Source: an uncultured Acidobacteriaceae bacterium
GTDB lineage: Bacteria > Acidobacteriota > Terriglobia > Terriglobales > Acidobacteriaceae
Direction of reading: 5' to 3'
DNA length: 64,000 nucleotides
NCBI GenBank assembly: GCA_903849645.1
Contig: CAINJJ010000023.1
Coordinates: 1 to 64,000, forward strand
Part shown: positions 42,315-50,937 of the stretch, in pieces
Layout: every line of letters starts with the position of its first letter
Position numbering within the stretch: position 1 is the stretch's first letter
Translations under genes and position numbers: made by a program
The notes under the pieces: model-generated
Databases searched by the model: none
Told to the model about the DNA's origin: nothing
Seen by the model: the letters and a program-made list of their open reading frames with translations, nothing else

Positions 42315-42875
42315 TTACGTTGCACTCACCGGCTGCCGGATGGATGAGGCAAGGTAACCCTCCTCGGCCAGGTGCTGCCCCATCTGCGCATACATCTCCG
42401 GGTTGCGGGGCTGCCAGGTTCCCAGCCCGTCCACGTAGCGGTTGAACATGCAGAACGCGGCGGCGATCAAGACGGTGTCGTGAATCTCGAGGTCCGTGGC
42501 TCCGTGGGCGCGGGCGGCTTCGACATCGGCGGTGGTCACCAGCTTGCCGTCCTGCTGCACCTTGCCGGCGATGGCCAGCAGGGCCTTCAGCTTGGGGCTC
42601 ACAGGCGCGGACCGATAGTCCGTCTTGACCTGCTCCACAACCGAGGCGTCCCCCAGGTGGCAGGCGGCCGCCGCGCCGTGGCTGGTCTGGCAGAAGTAGC
42701 AGTCATTGCGCGAGGAAACGTAAGTGGCGATCAGCTCCCGCTCGCCCGGCGTGAGCGTCCCCGGCTCATGGAGCAGAACGTGCGCCAGTTCGCGGAGCGG
42801 CTTGGCGGTCTCGGGGCGATAGGTGAGTCCGGCACTGATGCCGGGAAGGCCTTCGGGCAGTTCGATATGCGGCAT
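42315..42875 (-). CDS. AhpD-like carboxymuconolactone-decarboxylase-fold peroxidase-related protein, copy 1
   Basis: 186 residues from the ATG at 42875 (CAGGAG upstream). Helical AhpD-like fold with YVSSRNDCYFCQTSHG, the E/S..CxxC..H thiol motif, and LKALLAIAGKVQQDGKLVTT and TDLEIHDTVLIAAAFCMFNR followed by YVDGLGT. Members of this group reduce peroxides or alkyl hydroperoxides via the CxxC thiols. It is the downstream gene of a tandem pair about 55% identical by eye. Confidence 0.85.
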   Translation of the reverse strand: MPHIELPEGLPGISAGLTYRPETAKPLRELAHVLLHEPGTLTPGERELIATYVSSRNDCYFCQTSHGAAAACHLGDASVVEQVKTDYRSAPVSPKLKALLAIAGKVQQDGKLVTTADVEAARAHGATDLEIHDTVLIAAAFCMFNRYVDGLGTWQPRNPEMYAQMGQHLAEEGYLASSIRQPVSAT

Positions 42876-42906
42876 GGGTTTCTCCTGGGGTCTGCAGTTG
42901 GAACCG

Positions 42907-43473
42907 CTAAGCGGTGAAGGGGGCCAGATACTCCTCGCTGACCGAGACATAGCCATCGCGGGCCACGCGCCGTCCGCGCTCCCGGTAGAGCGCCTCGTCG
43001 TCCGGCTGCTCCGTGCCCAGCCCGTCCACGTAGCGGTTGTACATGCAAAACGCGGCGGCAATCAGCACCGTGTCGTGAATCTCCAGGTCCGTCGCCCCCA
43101 GTTCCCGGGCGGCCTGCACATCGGCGGCGGTCACGAGCTTACCGTCCTGCTGCACCTTGCCGGCGATCGCCAGCAGCGCCTTGAGCTTGGGGCTGATGGC
43201 CGCCTGGGTAAAGTCCGTCTTCACCTGCAGCACCAGGGCCTCGTCCCCGCCCAGGTGCGCGGCGGCAATGGCGCCATGGATGCTGTGGCAATAGAGCGTG
43301 CAATTGCGGCTCGATACATACGTCGCAATCAGCTCGCGCTCGCCGCGGCTGAGCGTGCCGGGGCCGCTCAACAGCACCTCAACCAGGGCGTTGAGGGGCC
43401 GGGCGGTCTCTGGCCGGAAGGCCATGGCGCCGCGAATGCCGGGAAGTCCGGGGGGAAGGGCGATGTGAGGCAT
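42907..43473 (-). CDS. AhpD-like peroxidase-related protein, copy 2
   Basis: 188 residues, strong AAAGGAG upstream. Same fold and order of motifs as the neighbour (LKALLAIAGKVQQDGKLVTA; TDLEIHDTVLIAAAFCMYNR). The thiol motif reads SSRNCTLYCHSIHG, with the first Cys moved one residue so that the spacing is CxxxC, not CxxC. Activity may differ. Gap to copy 1 is 31 bases, so both are probably co-transcribed. Confidence 0.83.
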   Translation of the reverse strand: MPHIALPPGLPGIRGAMAFRPETARPLNALVEVLLSGPGTLSRGERELIATYVSSRNCTLYCHSIHGAIAAAHLGGDEALVLQVKTDFTQAAISPKLKALLAIAGKVQQDGKLVTAADVQAARELGATDLEIHDTVLIAAAFCMYNRYVDGLGTEQPDDEALYRERGRRVARDGYVSVSEEYLAPFTA

Positions 43474-43504
43474 GGTGCGTCTCCTTTTTTTGTATTGAAG
43501 TTGA

Positions 43505-44851
43505 TCAGGAAACCTGGGTCTCGACGGCCGTCTGCGGCTGTGGGCTACGCCTCGTCACCAGCCAGCGCACCGGCAGACCCGCCAGAACAATGGCCGCGCC
43601 CAGCAGCGATGGCCCGAGGCTGTGCATCAACAGCATGGCGGCCAGGACTGCGGAGCCGCCCAGAAAGACCAGCGGCGCCCAGGGAAACCACCACCGCCGA
43701 ACCGGCGTGACAGCGCGAAACAGCGAAGCCACGGTCAGAGCCAAAAAAACCACGGCCGAGAAGATGATGAAGGCCAGAATCCGGTCAAATGCTCCCAGGG
43801 CCAGAACCCCCAGCGCCATCCCCGTCTGCAGCAGCACCGCGTTGGCCGGGGAGCCAAATCGCGGATGGAGCCGCCCAAAAACTGCGAGCGGGCCAGCGCT
43901 GCCCGACTCCGCCAGCGCCAGCGCATAAGTCACGCGCGGCACGGCCATGCTCAGCACCAGGAGCCCGCCCAGCACGCTGAGCAACACACACGCAGACAGC
44001 ACCCGTCCCCCTGCCGCTCCAAACAACGCCTGCCCAAACTGCGCAACAAAAGCCGTGTTGCTGTCGATCTGATCCATGGGCACGACCGCGACAAAGGCGA
44101 AGCTCAGGAGCAGATAAAGCGCCGTCACCACCAGCACCCCGCCTGAAAAGGCGATCGGCAGGGTCCGCTCCGGTTCACGCACCTGCCCGGCGATCTTGCC
44201 CGCCTCCCACCATCCGCCAAAGCAGAAGAAGGCGCTGATCGCGGCCCCGGCAATGGCGCCCATGAGCGGGTCCGAGCTGGCGCGCCGGGCCGCCAGCGGC
44301 GCCAGGTTGGCCATCGTGGCGTGCCCCGAGACCAGCGCCCAGCCCACCAGAGCCGCCAGCACCGGCACCTTGAGCCAGTTGAGCGCCGTCATCAGGGAAC
44401 TGGAGAGCCGGGTTCCCGCGTGGTTGAGCGCGCCCAGCCCGATCAGAATGAACGCCGGCAAAACGGCCGCCAGCGCCGCCGGCACCGGAAGGAGCGCCTG
44501 CACATATGGCACCGCGCCTACGCACAGCGCCGCCGCAACGCCCGGATACATCACCACGGCGGCCATCCAACCATACAGAAAAGCAACCCGCGGCCCAAAT
44601 CCCCGGCGCAGGTAAAGGTACTCGCCCCCGTCATGGGGATTGCGCACCGCCAGCTCGGTAAAGCAGAGCGCCCCCGCCAGCGTGAGCACCGCCATCCCGC
44701 ACCACACGGCGGCCAGCAGGGCAGGCGACCCCAGCGACCGCGCCATCGCGGCCGGGGTCAGAAAGATTCCCAGGGAGATGGCTTCGCCTGTGACAACGGC
44801 GGTCGCCGCCCACACACCCATCTGCCGCCCGCCCTGGGGTTCTGTCCGCAT
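43505..44851 (-). CDS. APC-superfamily amino acid permease
   Basis: 448 residues from the ATG at 44851; an earlier ATG at 44890 has AAAGGAGG right against it, so the start is uncertain. Twelve hydrophobic segments. TM1 with TAVVTGEAISLGIFLTPAAM (the GxxxGxGIF-like unwound region), then LTLAGALCFTELAVRNPHDG and GGEYLYLRRGFGPRVAFLYG. TM6 region ISAFFCFGGWWEAGKIAGQV followed by REPERTLPIA is typical of LAT/APC transporters. Substrate unknown. Located 31 bases downstream of nothing coupled: the AhpD-like genes follow on the same strand. Confidence 0.85.
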   Translation of the reverse strand: MRTEPQGGRQMGVWAATAVVTGEAISLGIFLTPAAMARSLGSPALLAAVWCGMAVLTLAGALCFTELAVRNPHDGGEYLYLRRGFGPRVAFLYGWMAAVVMYPGVAAALCVGAVPYVQALLPVPAALAAVLPAFILIGLGALNHAGTRLSSSLMTALNWLKVPVLAALVGWALVSGHATMANLAPLAARRASSDPLMGAIAGAAISAFFCFGGWWEAGKIAGQVREPERTLPIAFSGGVLVVTALYLLLSFAFVAVVPMDQIDSNTAFVAQFGQALFGAAGGRVLSACVLLSVLGGLLVLSMAVPRVTYALALAESGSAGPLAVFGRLHPRFGSPANAVLLQTGMALGVLALGAFDRILAFIIFSAVVFLALTVASLFRAVTPVRRWWFPWAPLVFLGGSAVLAAMLLMHSLGPSLLGAAIVLAGLPVRWLVTRRSPQPQTAVETQVS

Positions 44852-45021
44852 CGTTTGGACATGGTACGCAGGCCACGCCAGGGCGCGCATCCTCCTTTGG
44901 GTGGGGATGGGCGTGACGATGGATGTGGAGAGGACAGGCTGCGCGGCCCGGGGGCCGAGCGCGACTTCTCTCCTGCCTCCAGCTCCGTCAAACAATCAGG
45001 GACTTCCCAGGCTGCGGCAAG

Positions 45022-45112
45022 TTTCGAGAGGCAAGGCACGAAGTGTCAGGGCACGACTTCAGTCGTGCCGCTAAAGCCAATTGATTCTTCGGGCTTTAGC
45101 CCCTGCGGAACA
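45022..45112. repeat. Dispersed intergenic repeat B, copy 2
   Basis: GGCACGAAGTGTCAGGGCAC then GACTTCAGTCGTGCC, AAAGCC and GGGCTTTAGCCCCTG. The internal GGCACGACT-TC-AGTCGTGCC is a nearly perfect 20-bp palindrome. Located between the permease start region and the ParA-like gene stop. Confidence 0.78.
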
Positions 45113-45147
45113 GGAGTCGAAGTCCTGAATTGCTTTTGAACCGGTTG

Positions 45148-45828
45148 CTACGTGCCGGCCTGCGCCAGCAACTGCCTCACGGAGTTGCGCCAGCTCTGCA
45201 GGACGGCGCGGTCGCCCAGCTTCAACTGCTTGGCGGCCTCTTCGATGGTGATGCGTCCGGTGTAGAGGGCGTCCGTCACACGGTCGGCCAGGTCGGGCAG
45301 ATACAGGCTCATGCCGCCGTGGCTGTGAATCTCCTGCTTGAGGGGGCTGTGCTCAAAGAGCTCAAACTTGCGCTCCTCGCCAAAGTAGCCGTTGCGCACC
45401 ACATGCACCACTCCGGCCGGCATGGCGTCAATGTAGGACTTCAACAACTCCAGGCTGTCGCGCTGGCGGTTGATCACCCAGAAGGTGATCAGCGGCCTCC
45501 CCAGCTCCTGAAGAGAATCCAGAAGAATGTTTCCATGATCGCGCACGGCATCGTTGTTGCGGGCGGGCGTGTTCACCACAATGGTCTTGTGCGGGTCCGC
45601 GTCGCAGGTGTTCACAAGATAGATCCAGCCATCCACCTGGTCCAGATCCAGCATCTCGCTTTCCACCGAACGCCCGTAGGCGTTCCACACGTCCGGGTTC
45701 GCAGTGTCGCTCTCGATCAGCTTCACATAGCGGTTCTCCGCCGTCAGATAGTCCAGCACCGCCATGGTGGTCAGGGACTTGCCGACACCGCCTTTGCTTC
45801 CGCTGACAAATACGATTGGCGCGTTCAT
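45148..45828 (-). CDS. Orphan ParA/MinD-like P-loop ATPase
   Basis: 226 residues from the ATG at 45828. Deviant Walker A VFVSGSKGGVGKSLTTMAVL (residues 6-25), then YVKLIESDTANPDVWNAYGR (Walker A' region), TIVVNTPARNND (Walker B-like), and FWVINRQRDSLELLKSYIDA. The C-terminal third is helical (RITIEEAAKQLKLGDRAVLQ), unlike standard ParA. Similar proteins occur on conjugative plasmids (mobilisation/StbB-like), from memory. No parB, parS or replication gene is near, so it is an orphan. Function unknown. Confidence 0.78.
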   Translation of the reverse strand: MNAPIVFVSGSKGGVGKSLTTMAVLDYLTAENRYVKLIESDTANPDVWNAYGRSVESEMLDLDQVDGWIYLVNTCDADPHKTIVVNTPARNNDAVRDHGNILLDSLQELGRPLITFWVINRQRDSLELLKSYIDAMPAGVVHVVRNGYFGEERKFELFEHSPLKQEIHSHGGMSLYLPDLADRVTDALYTGRITIEEAAKQLKLGDRAVLQSWRNSVRQLLAQAGT

Positions 45829-46239
45829 TTCAGGCCATCCTCGAAAAAACAAAAATAAGCAGGAGCGCACAGGCAGCGATCCAGGGCCGCAGTCCCGCCG
45901 ACATTCCTGATTTGAATGTAACAGGGCAAGGCAGGGGAACGGTTTCACGTCTGGAAGAGATAGAACCCACGGGGCACGCTCCAAAATGAAACCTGGTTGC
46001 ACACCGGGAACGCAGCAAACCCTGAAAAAACTGCCCGCTGGCGCGCCGGAATCGCCTCTCCAACTGGCCCGGCCGCCTAGCAAACACAGCAGCTGTCCAG
46101 TGGCAGAATGGGTCACAAATCCTGCCGTCCAGGCCTTCTTGTCGAGAAAACTCCATGAAGGAACCAAGTATACAGGAGTTAGAAACGCCGGCGAGGCGTG
46201 AATAACTCGCTTCCAGGCGTGACCGGGTCAAATCCGCAG
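45829..46239. other. Non-coding interval upstream of the ParA-like gene
   Basis: No supported gene. It lies between two leftward genes and should hold the promoter of the ParA-like gene. An A-rich run (AAAAAACAAAAATAAG, 45845-45860) close to the start is the only notable feature. Confidence 0.4.
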
Positions 46240-48150
46240 CTACGGACGAGCGCCGCCCCCTTCCAGCTTCAGCAGATGCACCGTGGCCTGTGTCTCCGGA
46301 ATCGTGCCGTCGTTCACCTGCACCTCCGCCGGCTTGCCCTGAATGAGAATCCGCTGCACCGCCTTGCCGTGCGCCGGCACCCGGACCCGCTGCGTGACCG
46401 TGGCGGAGTCGGAACGAACCGTAACAGGCACCTCGGCGGAGGCGTAGCCGCTATTCACCAGATTCACGGCCACCAGCCAGTTGCCGGCCGAGGCAGGCGT
46501 GGGAAATGCGCCCTCGATGGCGATGTCCGGCAGTCCCTCGTCGGCGTCCACCCAGTCGGAGAAGAACCACGACAGGTCGCGGCGCACCCCGGCCTGCTCC
46601 AGCAGCGTTTCAAAGGAAGAACGTCCCGCGTCCTTGCCAAAATCCACGGCCGGATTATAGGCCCGCAGGGCCGCCGAGAGAGTCGAGTCCCCCGCCACAT
46701 CGCGCAGCATCCACAGCACATAGGTGGCCTTGGTGCGGTAGAAGGCCGGAGAGACGGCCGCGGCCAACGGCTGCCCCGCGCTCTGTGTGGGAGTCTCCGG
46801 CTCGGCCAGCGCCAGGGCCGTCCGTCCGGCCTCCAGCGTCCCCAGCGCCTGCTCGCGGCCCTTCTGCTTCTCCACCCACAGGGTTCCCATAAAGTGCGCC
46901 ACGCCCTCGCTCAGCCACGCCCGCGGCGACTGCATCCAGGCGTGTGTCAGGGCGTGCGCCAGGATGCCGTTCAACTGGTCCGCCGGCGCGTCGCGCAGGT
47001 TGGTGGCCAGCAGCGCGCCGGTCTCAAAAGGCGCGTCGTCCGGGTCGGGCAGGTCCAGCAGCGTGAGTTGCGCGCGCGGGCGCTGTCCCAGCCATCCCTG
47101 CAAGAACGGAGTCACTGCCTCGGAGGCCCTGGTCCACCCATCCACCGCAAGCTGGTTCTCCGGCACCGCCCACGCGGTCAGGTTCAGGCCCGGATGCGCG
47201 GTCCGGACGGCGACAAACAGGCTGGGCGCTTCAAACCCCAGCGTCGATCCGTCCAGGGTGGCGGTGGCCACACCGCTCACCTCCTGCCCCTGGTCCAGCC
47301 CGCCAGGCTCGGTCACGGCCAGCGTCACCGGGCGCCCGTTGACCAGCGCCACCGTGGGCGCCTGCCCGTGGGGAAACTCGGTTGTCAGCCGCAGCCGGAA
47401 GCTCGCTCCCGCCATCCGCAGCTTGTGTTCGCCCATCTCGTCAAACAGCCGCGCCCCGTCGCCCAGGATCACCGGAACGCTCGCAGCCGGGTACCAGACC
47501 ACATTGCCAAACCCGCGAATGCCTGTGAAGGGCGCCGATATCTGGTCCCAGTCCGAGTGCAGCGCCACGTCCGGCGGCGTGCCGATGGCCAGCAGCCGCT
47601 GGGCGGAGGCGGCGATGGCCCCGGAATAAGTCACATCGAACTGCACCACCTGCCCTGGGGCCAAAGGCTGCGCCAGCGGCACCGCCGCCTCGTGCAACTG
47701 CCCGGTGTGGTCAGCATCGGAGTTGAGCGTGGCCACCGGAAAGGCCACGTCCCGCGCGTTCAGCCGGATGCGCTCCCAGTTCAGCGACGACGAAATCTGC
47801 AGCGGGATCCGCGCCAGCGGCGCCTTGCCGTCGTTGCGCACCGTCACCAGCGCGCGCACGGCGATTTCATGCGCTTCGGCGTGCAGCCGCACATCCATGT
47901 CAAAGGCGGTAAAGGTCACCGCGAGCCGGTCGGCGTCCTCGGCCGTGGGCGCGGTTGCCTTTTGAATCTCCGGCCCGGCGAGAGCCTCGCCCGTCTGGGA
48001 GGTCTTGCCGTTTTCGTCCGTCGAGCGGGAAAAGAGGACCCGGCCTTTCGCAGGCTGCGGCGCTGGTGGAGTGGTGGTCTGGGCGGCGAGAGCAAGAGCG
48101 GCGCACGCAAGTAACGCGAGCCAGCCAAAACGGTGCAACGAGAGCTTCAT
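46240..48150 (-). CDS. Secreted M1-like gluzincin protein lacking the catalytic glutamate
   Basis: 636 residues; start overlaps the rlmB stop by 4 bases (ATGA). Signal peptide 1-22. N-terminal beta domain (FDMDVRLHAEAHEIAVRALV) as in M1 aminopeptidases. The zinc site reads H399-A-L-T-H403 followed by WLSEGVAHFM with Glu415: both His and the third ligand are there, but the HExxH glutamate is Ala. The spacing to the third ligand (11) is shorter than in classic M1. SFETLLEQAGVRRDLSWFFS then DWVDADEG matches the M1 C-terminal helical domain. It may bind peptides without cleaving. Confidence 0.8.
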   Translation of the reverse strand: MKLSLHRFGWLALLACAALALAAQTTTPPAPQPAKGRVLFSRSTDENGKTSQTGEALAGPEIQKATAPTAEDADRLAVTFTAFDMDVRLHAEAHEIAVRALVTVRNDGKAPLARIPLQISSSLNWERIRLNARDVAFPVATLNSDADHTGQLHEAAVPLAQPLAPGQVVQFDVTYSGAIAASAQRLLAIGTPPDVALHSDWDQISAPFTGIRGFGNVVWYPAASVPVILGDGARLFDEMGEHKLRMAGASFRLRLTTEFPHGQAPTVALVNGRPVTLAVTEPGGLDQGQEVSGVATATLDGSTLGFEAPSLFVAVRTAHPGLNLTAWAVPENQLAVDGWTRASEAVTPFLQGWLGQRPRAQLTLLDLPDPDDAPFETGALLATNLRDAPADQLNGILAHALTHAWMQSPRAWLSEGVAHFMGTLWVEKQKGREQALGTLEAGRTALALAEPETPTQSAGQPLAAAVSPAFYRTKATYVLWMLRDVAGDSTLSAALRAYNPAVDFGKDAGRSSFETLLEQAGVRRDLSWFFSDWVDADEGLPDIAIEGAFPTPASAGNWLVAVNLVNSGYASAEVPVTVRSDSATVTQRVRVPAHGKAVQRILIQGKPAEVQVNDGTIPETQATVHLLKLEGGGARP

Positions 48151-48953
48151 GAGCCCAGGCCTTTCTGCTTCTTGGGTTTACCGCCTGTGCCAGGGGCAAT
48201 ACCCTTTTCGACGCGGGCGGCGGCGTTTCGGCGCTGGCGGAAGGCCTCATAGAGCACCACGGCGCCCGCGGTGGAGACGTTGAGCGAACTCACGCCCCCC
48301 GCCATCGGAATGCGCAGCAGGTGGTCGCAGGTGCGCCGGACCAGGTCGTGCAGCCCCGCGCCTTCGCGCCCCAGCACCAGGACGCAGTCCCCCGTCAGGT
48401 CAAACTGGTCGTAGTCGCAACTGCCGCGCTCGTCCAGCCCGATGACCCACAGGTTGCGCCGCTTCAGCTCTTCCAGCGACCGCACCAGGTTCACCACGCG
48501 GGCGATGCGCAGGTGCTCGGCGGCGCCCGCGCTGGCCTTTACCGCCACCGGGCTCAGCGGGGCTGACCGGCGCTCGGTGAGCACCACGCCATCCACCCCG
48601 GCCCCATCGGCTACGCGCAGCAGCGCGCCCAGGTTCTGCGGGTCTTCCACGCCATCCAGCGCCAGCAGCAGCCGCGAAGTGTTGGGAGCCAGAGGCGTGA
48701 AGAGGTCTTCAATGGAGAGAAACTCCTGCGCCCGCACCAGCGCCACAACGCCCTGGTGCGCCGGCGTTCCCGCCACCACCGTCAACTGCTCCCGCGACTC
48801 CTGTCGGACCGCTACCTTGGCGTCGCGGCAGAGGCTGATGACCCGCTCCAGCCGGTCATCCTGCCGCTCCCGCGCCACCAGAACGTGGTCAAACCGCCGC
48901 CGTCCCGCCTTGAGGGCCTCTTCCACCGGGTGCAGCCCATAGAGAATTTCCAT
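48147..48953 (-). CDS. rlmB: 23S rRNA (guanosine-2'-O-)-methyltransferase RlmB (TrmH family)
   Basis: 268 residues. SpoU substrate-binding N-terminus MEILYGLHPVEEALKAG, then the SPOUT core: LALDGVEDPQNLGALLRVAD, VLVLGREGAGLHDLVRRTCD and LRIPMAGGVSSLNVSTAGAV (knot motifs 1-3). Methylates G2251 in the ribosomal P-loop in E. coli. The tail (GKPKKQKGLGS) is basic. First gene of an overlapping pair with the M1-like protein. Divergent from the YdeI-like gene. Confidence 0.93.
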   Translation of the reverse strand: MEILYGLHPVEEALKAGRRRFDHVLVARERQDDRLERVISLCRDAKVAVRQESREQLTVVAGTPAHQGVVALVRAQEFLSIEDLFTPLAPNTSRLLLALDGVEDPQNLGALLRVADGAGVDGVVLTERRSAPLSPVAVKASAGAAEHLRIARVVNLVRSLEELKRRNLWVIGLDERGSCDYDQFDLTGDCVLVLGREGAGLHDLVRRTCDHLLRIPMAGGVSSLNVSTAGAVVLYEAFRQRRNAAARVEKGIAPGTGGKPKKQKGLGS

Positions 48954-49000
48954 AAGAATTAGTGTAGAAGATGGAGGAAGAGGGGTGCGCCGGGAGGGCT

Positions 49001-49687
49001 ATGACAGCGTCGAAACCGAAGACATTCAAGGCCGTCCTGGAGCCGGACGGCACCAGCCTCAAATGGGTCGTCGCCCGCATCCCCTTTGACGTTGAAAAGA
49101 CCTGGCCGGAGCGCCGCCGTCTTCGCGTCCGCGGCGAGATCGAGGGCTTCGCCTTTCGCACCTCACTCTTTCCTGACCCCCGCGGCCAGGGCCACATCCT
49201 GCTGGTGAATAAGAAGATGCAGGCGGCGGCCGGGGCCGGGGTAGGCGCCGCCGCAAGCATCACGCTGGAGCCCGACCTCGAAGAACGAGAGGCCGTCATT
49301 CCCCCGGAGCTTGCAAAAGCTCTCAAGGGCGACCGGCGGCTGCCCAAATGGTTCGCCGGCCTCAGCTACTCCATGCGCAAGGCCGTGGGCGATTGGGTCC
49401 TCGAGCCAAAAGGCCCCGAAGCCCGCCAAAAACGCGCCGAGCAGATGGCCGAGCGCCTGCTCCTCACCCTCGAGGGAGAGACTGAGCTCCCGCCCGTGCT
49501 CCATGCCGCCTTCCTGCGCCAGCCCCTGGCCCGCAAGGGCTGGGAGGCCATGACCCCCGTCCAGCGGCGCGGCCATTTGCTCGGCATCTTCTACTACCAG
49601 ACCGCCGATGCGCGCGAACGCCGGGCCGCCAAAGCCGTTGACGAAGCTCTCACGGTAGCCCGCCGCGAAGCGCCATCCCGTCCGTAG
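49001..49687 (+). CDS. YdeI/OmpD-associated-like protein with DUF1905 domain
   Basis: 228 residues from the ATG at 49001 (GGGAGGGCT upstream); an earlier ATG at 48971 is less likely. DUF1905 domain at about 1-95 (KTFKAVLEPDGTSLKWVVAR, RRLRVRGEIEGFAFRTSLFP), then the YdeI-like helical region (IPPELAKALKGDRRLPKWFA, LSYSMRKAVGDWVLE). The C-terminal AERRAAKAVDEALTVARRE-like helix is characteristic. Function poorly known. Confidence 0.85.
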   Translation: MTASKPKTFKAVLEPDGTSLKWVVARIPFDVEKTWPERRRLRVRGEIEGFAFRTSLFPDPRGQGHILLVNKKMQAAAGAGVGAAASITLEPDLEEREAVIPPELAKALKGDRRLPKWFAGLSYSMRKAVGDWVLEPKGPEARQKRAEQMAERLLLTLEGETELPPVLHAAFLRQPLARKGWEAMTPVQRRGHLLGIFYYQTADARERRAAKAVDEALTVARREAPSRP

Positions 49688-49771
49688 CCAATCCGAAGTA
49701 CCCCCCCGCTTCAGCAGGTAAATGCATTTTTAAGGAACTTTGCCCCTCAATCTGTCGTCTAATCAAATGAG

Positions 49772-50425
49772 ATGAGTGCAGTTGCCGCAGTTCGCTCCCT
49801 ATTCGCGCCCGGGTCGGTCGCCGTTGATGAACAGGTACGGCAGGAGAGCCTGGCCGTCTCGGCCGGCCTCAAGCGCCAGGACGCAGGGCTGCTCGACGAG
49901 CTGATCGTGCGCTATCAGCACCGCCTTTTGCGCTATCTGCTCTACCTCACCAGCAACCGCGAGATGGCCGAGGACCTCTTTCAGGAGGTCTGGATGCGCG
50001 TCCTGGTGCGCGGAGCGCAGTTCAACGGCAATTCCCGCTTTGATACATGGCTCTTCACCATCGCCCGCAACCTGGTCATCGACCAGCGGCGCAAGCGCAC
50101 CATGTCCAGCCTCGATGAGCTGTTCGAGGTCGGTGGCGACGACGACCGCCCCATGGCCTTCGAGGTCGCGGACGACGACCCCACCCCGTTTGACCGATTC
50201 TCCAACCTGGAAGACCGGCAGCGCATCTCCGGCGCTCTCATGGAACTCGACACCCTTTACCGCGAAGTGCTGGTCCTTCGCTTCCACGAGGACCTCTCCC
50301 TCGAAGAGATCTCCAAGGTGACCCGCGCTCCGCTGTCCACCGTCAAGTCCCGCCTCTATCGCGGCATGGCCGCCCTCAAGCCCAAGCTCGACCCCAACCG
50401 GATGCGCCGCCTGGAGGCGGTGTGA
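49772..50425 (+). CDS. ECF RNA polymerase sigma factor
   Basis: 217 residues. Sigma-2 at about 45-115: LLDELIVRYQHRLLRYLLYL, then LFQEVWMRVLVRG and FDTWLFTIARNLVIDQRRKR. Sigma-4 about 150-205: LDTLYREVLVLRFHEDLSLE, EISKVTRAPLSTVKSRLYRG. An unusual N-terminal extension of 30 residues and an acidic linker (GGDDDRPMAFEVADDDPTPF). Stop overlaps the next gene by 4 bases, suggesting a sigma/anti-sigma pair. Weak ribosome binding site. Confidence 0.93.
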   Translation: MSAVAAVRSLFAPGSVAVDEQVRQESLAVSAGLKRQDAGLLDELIVRYQHRLLRYLLYLTSNREMAEDLFQEVWMRVLVRGAQFNGNSRFDTWLFTIARNLVIDQRRKRTMSSLDELFEVGGDDDRPMAFEVADDDPTPFDRFSNLEDRQRISGALMELDTLYREVLVLRFHEDLSLEEISKVTRAPLSTVKSRLYRGMAALKPKLDPNRMRRLEAV

Positions 50426-50808
50426 GAATCCCAGGTGGGGCGCCCGGTGATGCGCAAGCGGGCGCAAATGCTGGAGCAAGCGCCCATCACGACCTCGTGG
50501 AAGCCCTCAGCGGGCTGCAGGCCAACCGGACATGCGCCGTCGCCCATCAGACGCGCCGCGTGGTCATCGCCTCCGCAGGCGTCATGCAGGAGCAAAAAGC
50601 CGGACGCCGAAAGTGCAACTCTCTTGTGCTGGCTGCCGGCATCGTCATCCTGCTTCTCTTGCCCGCTCCCATCTGGTGGGTGGTCAACACCCTGCTTGAA
50701 GAGCACCGCCTCGCCGGCCTCACCGGCCAGGCCATTCTGCTGATCTTCTTCATGAGCGCCGCCCTGCTGGCCGCGGTCCTCGCCGGCTGGATGCGCAAGA
50801 GTTCCTGA
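50422..50808 (+). CDS. Small two-helix membrane protein, candidate anti-sigma factor
   Basis: 128 residues from a GTG overlapping the sigma-factor stop (GTGA). About 60 cytoplasmic residues (HHDLVEALSGLQANRTCAVA), then two membrane segments: about 68-92 (LVLAAGIVILLLLPAPIWWV) and 99-123 (LTGQAILLIFFMSAALLAAV). No HxxxCxxC zinc motif is complete, so it is not a classic ZAS anti-sigma. The assignment rests on coupling and topology. Not seen elsewhere by me. Confidence 0.6.
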   Translation: MRIPGGAPGDAQAGANAGASAHHDLVEALSGLQANRTCAVAHQTRRVVIASAGVMQEQKAGRRKCNSLVLAAGIVILLLLPAPIWWVVNTLLEEHRLAGLTGQAILLIFFMSAALLAAVLAGWMRKSS

Positions 50809-50937
50809 CCCGGCGCACCCTGAAATTCATCGTCCCGCCAAGGTAGCCGCAACTTCCTTCCTCTCTTTTCCGTCCACAGGTGTAGGGGTCAAGCTGTGCT
50901 AGAACCCCGGAAATACCCTTTGGAACAGGGATTGAGT

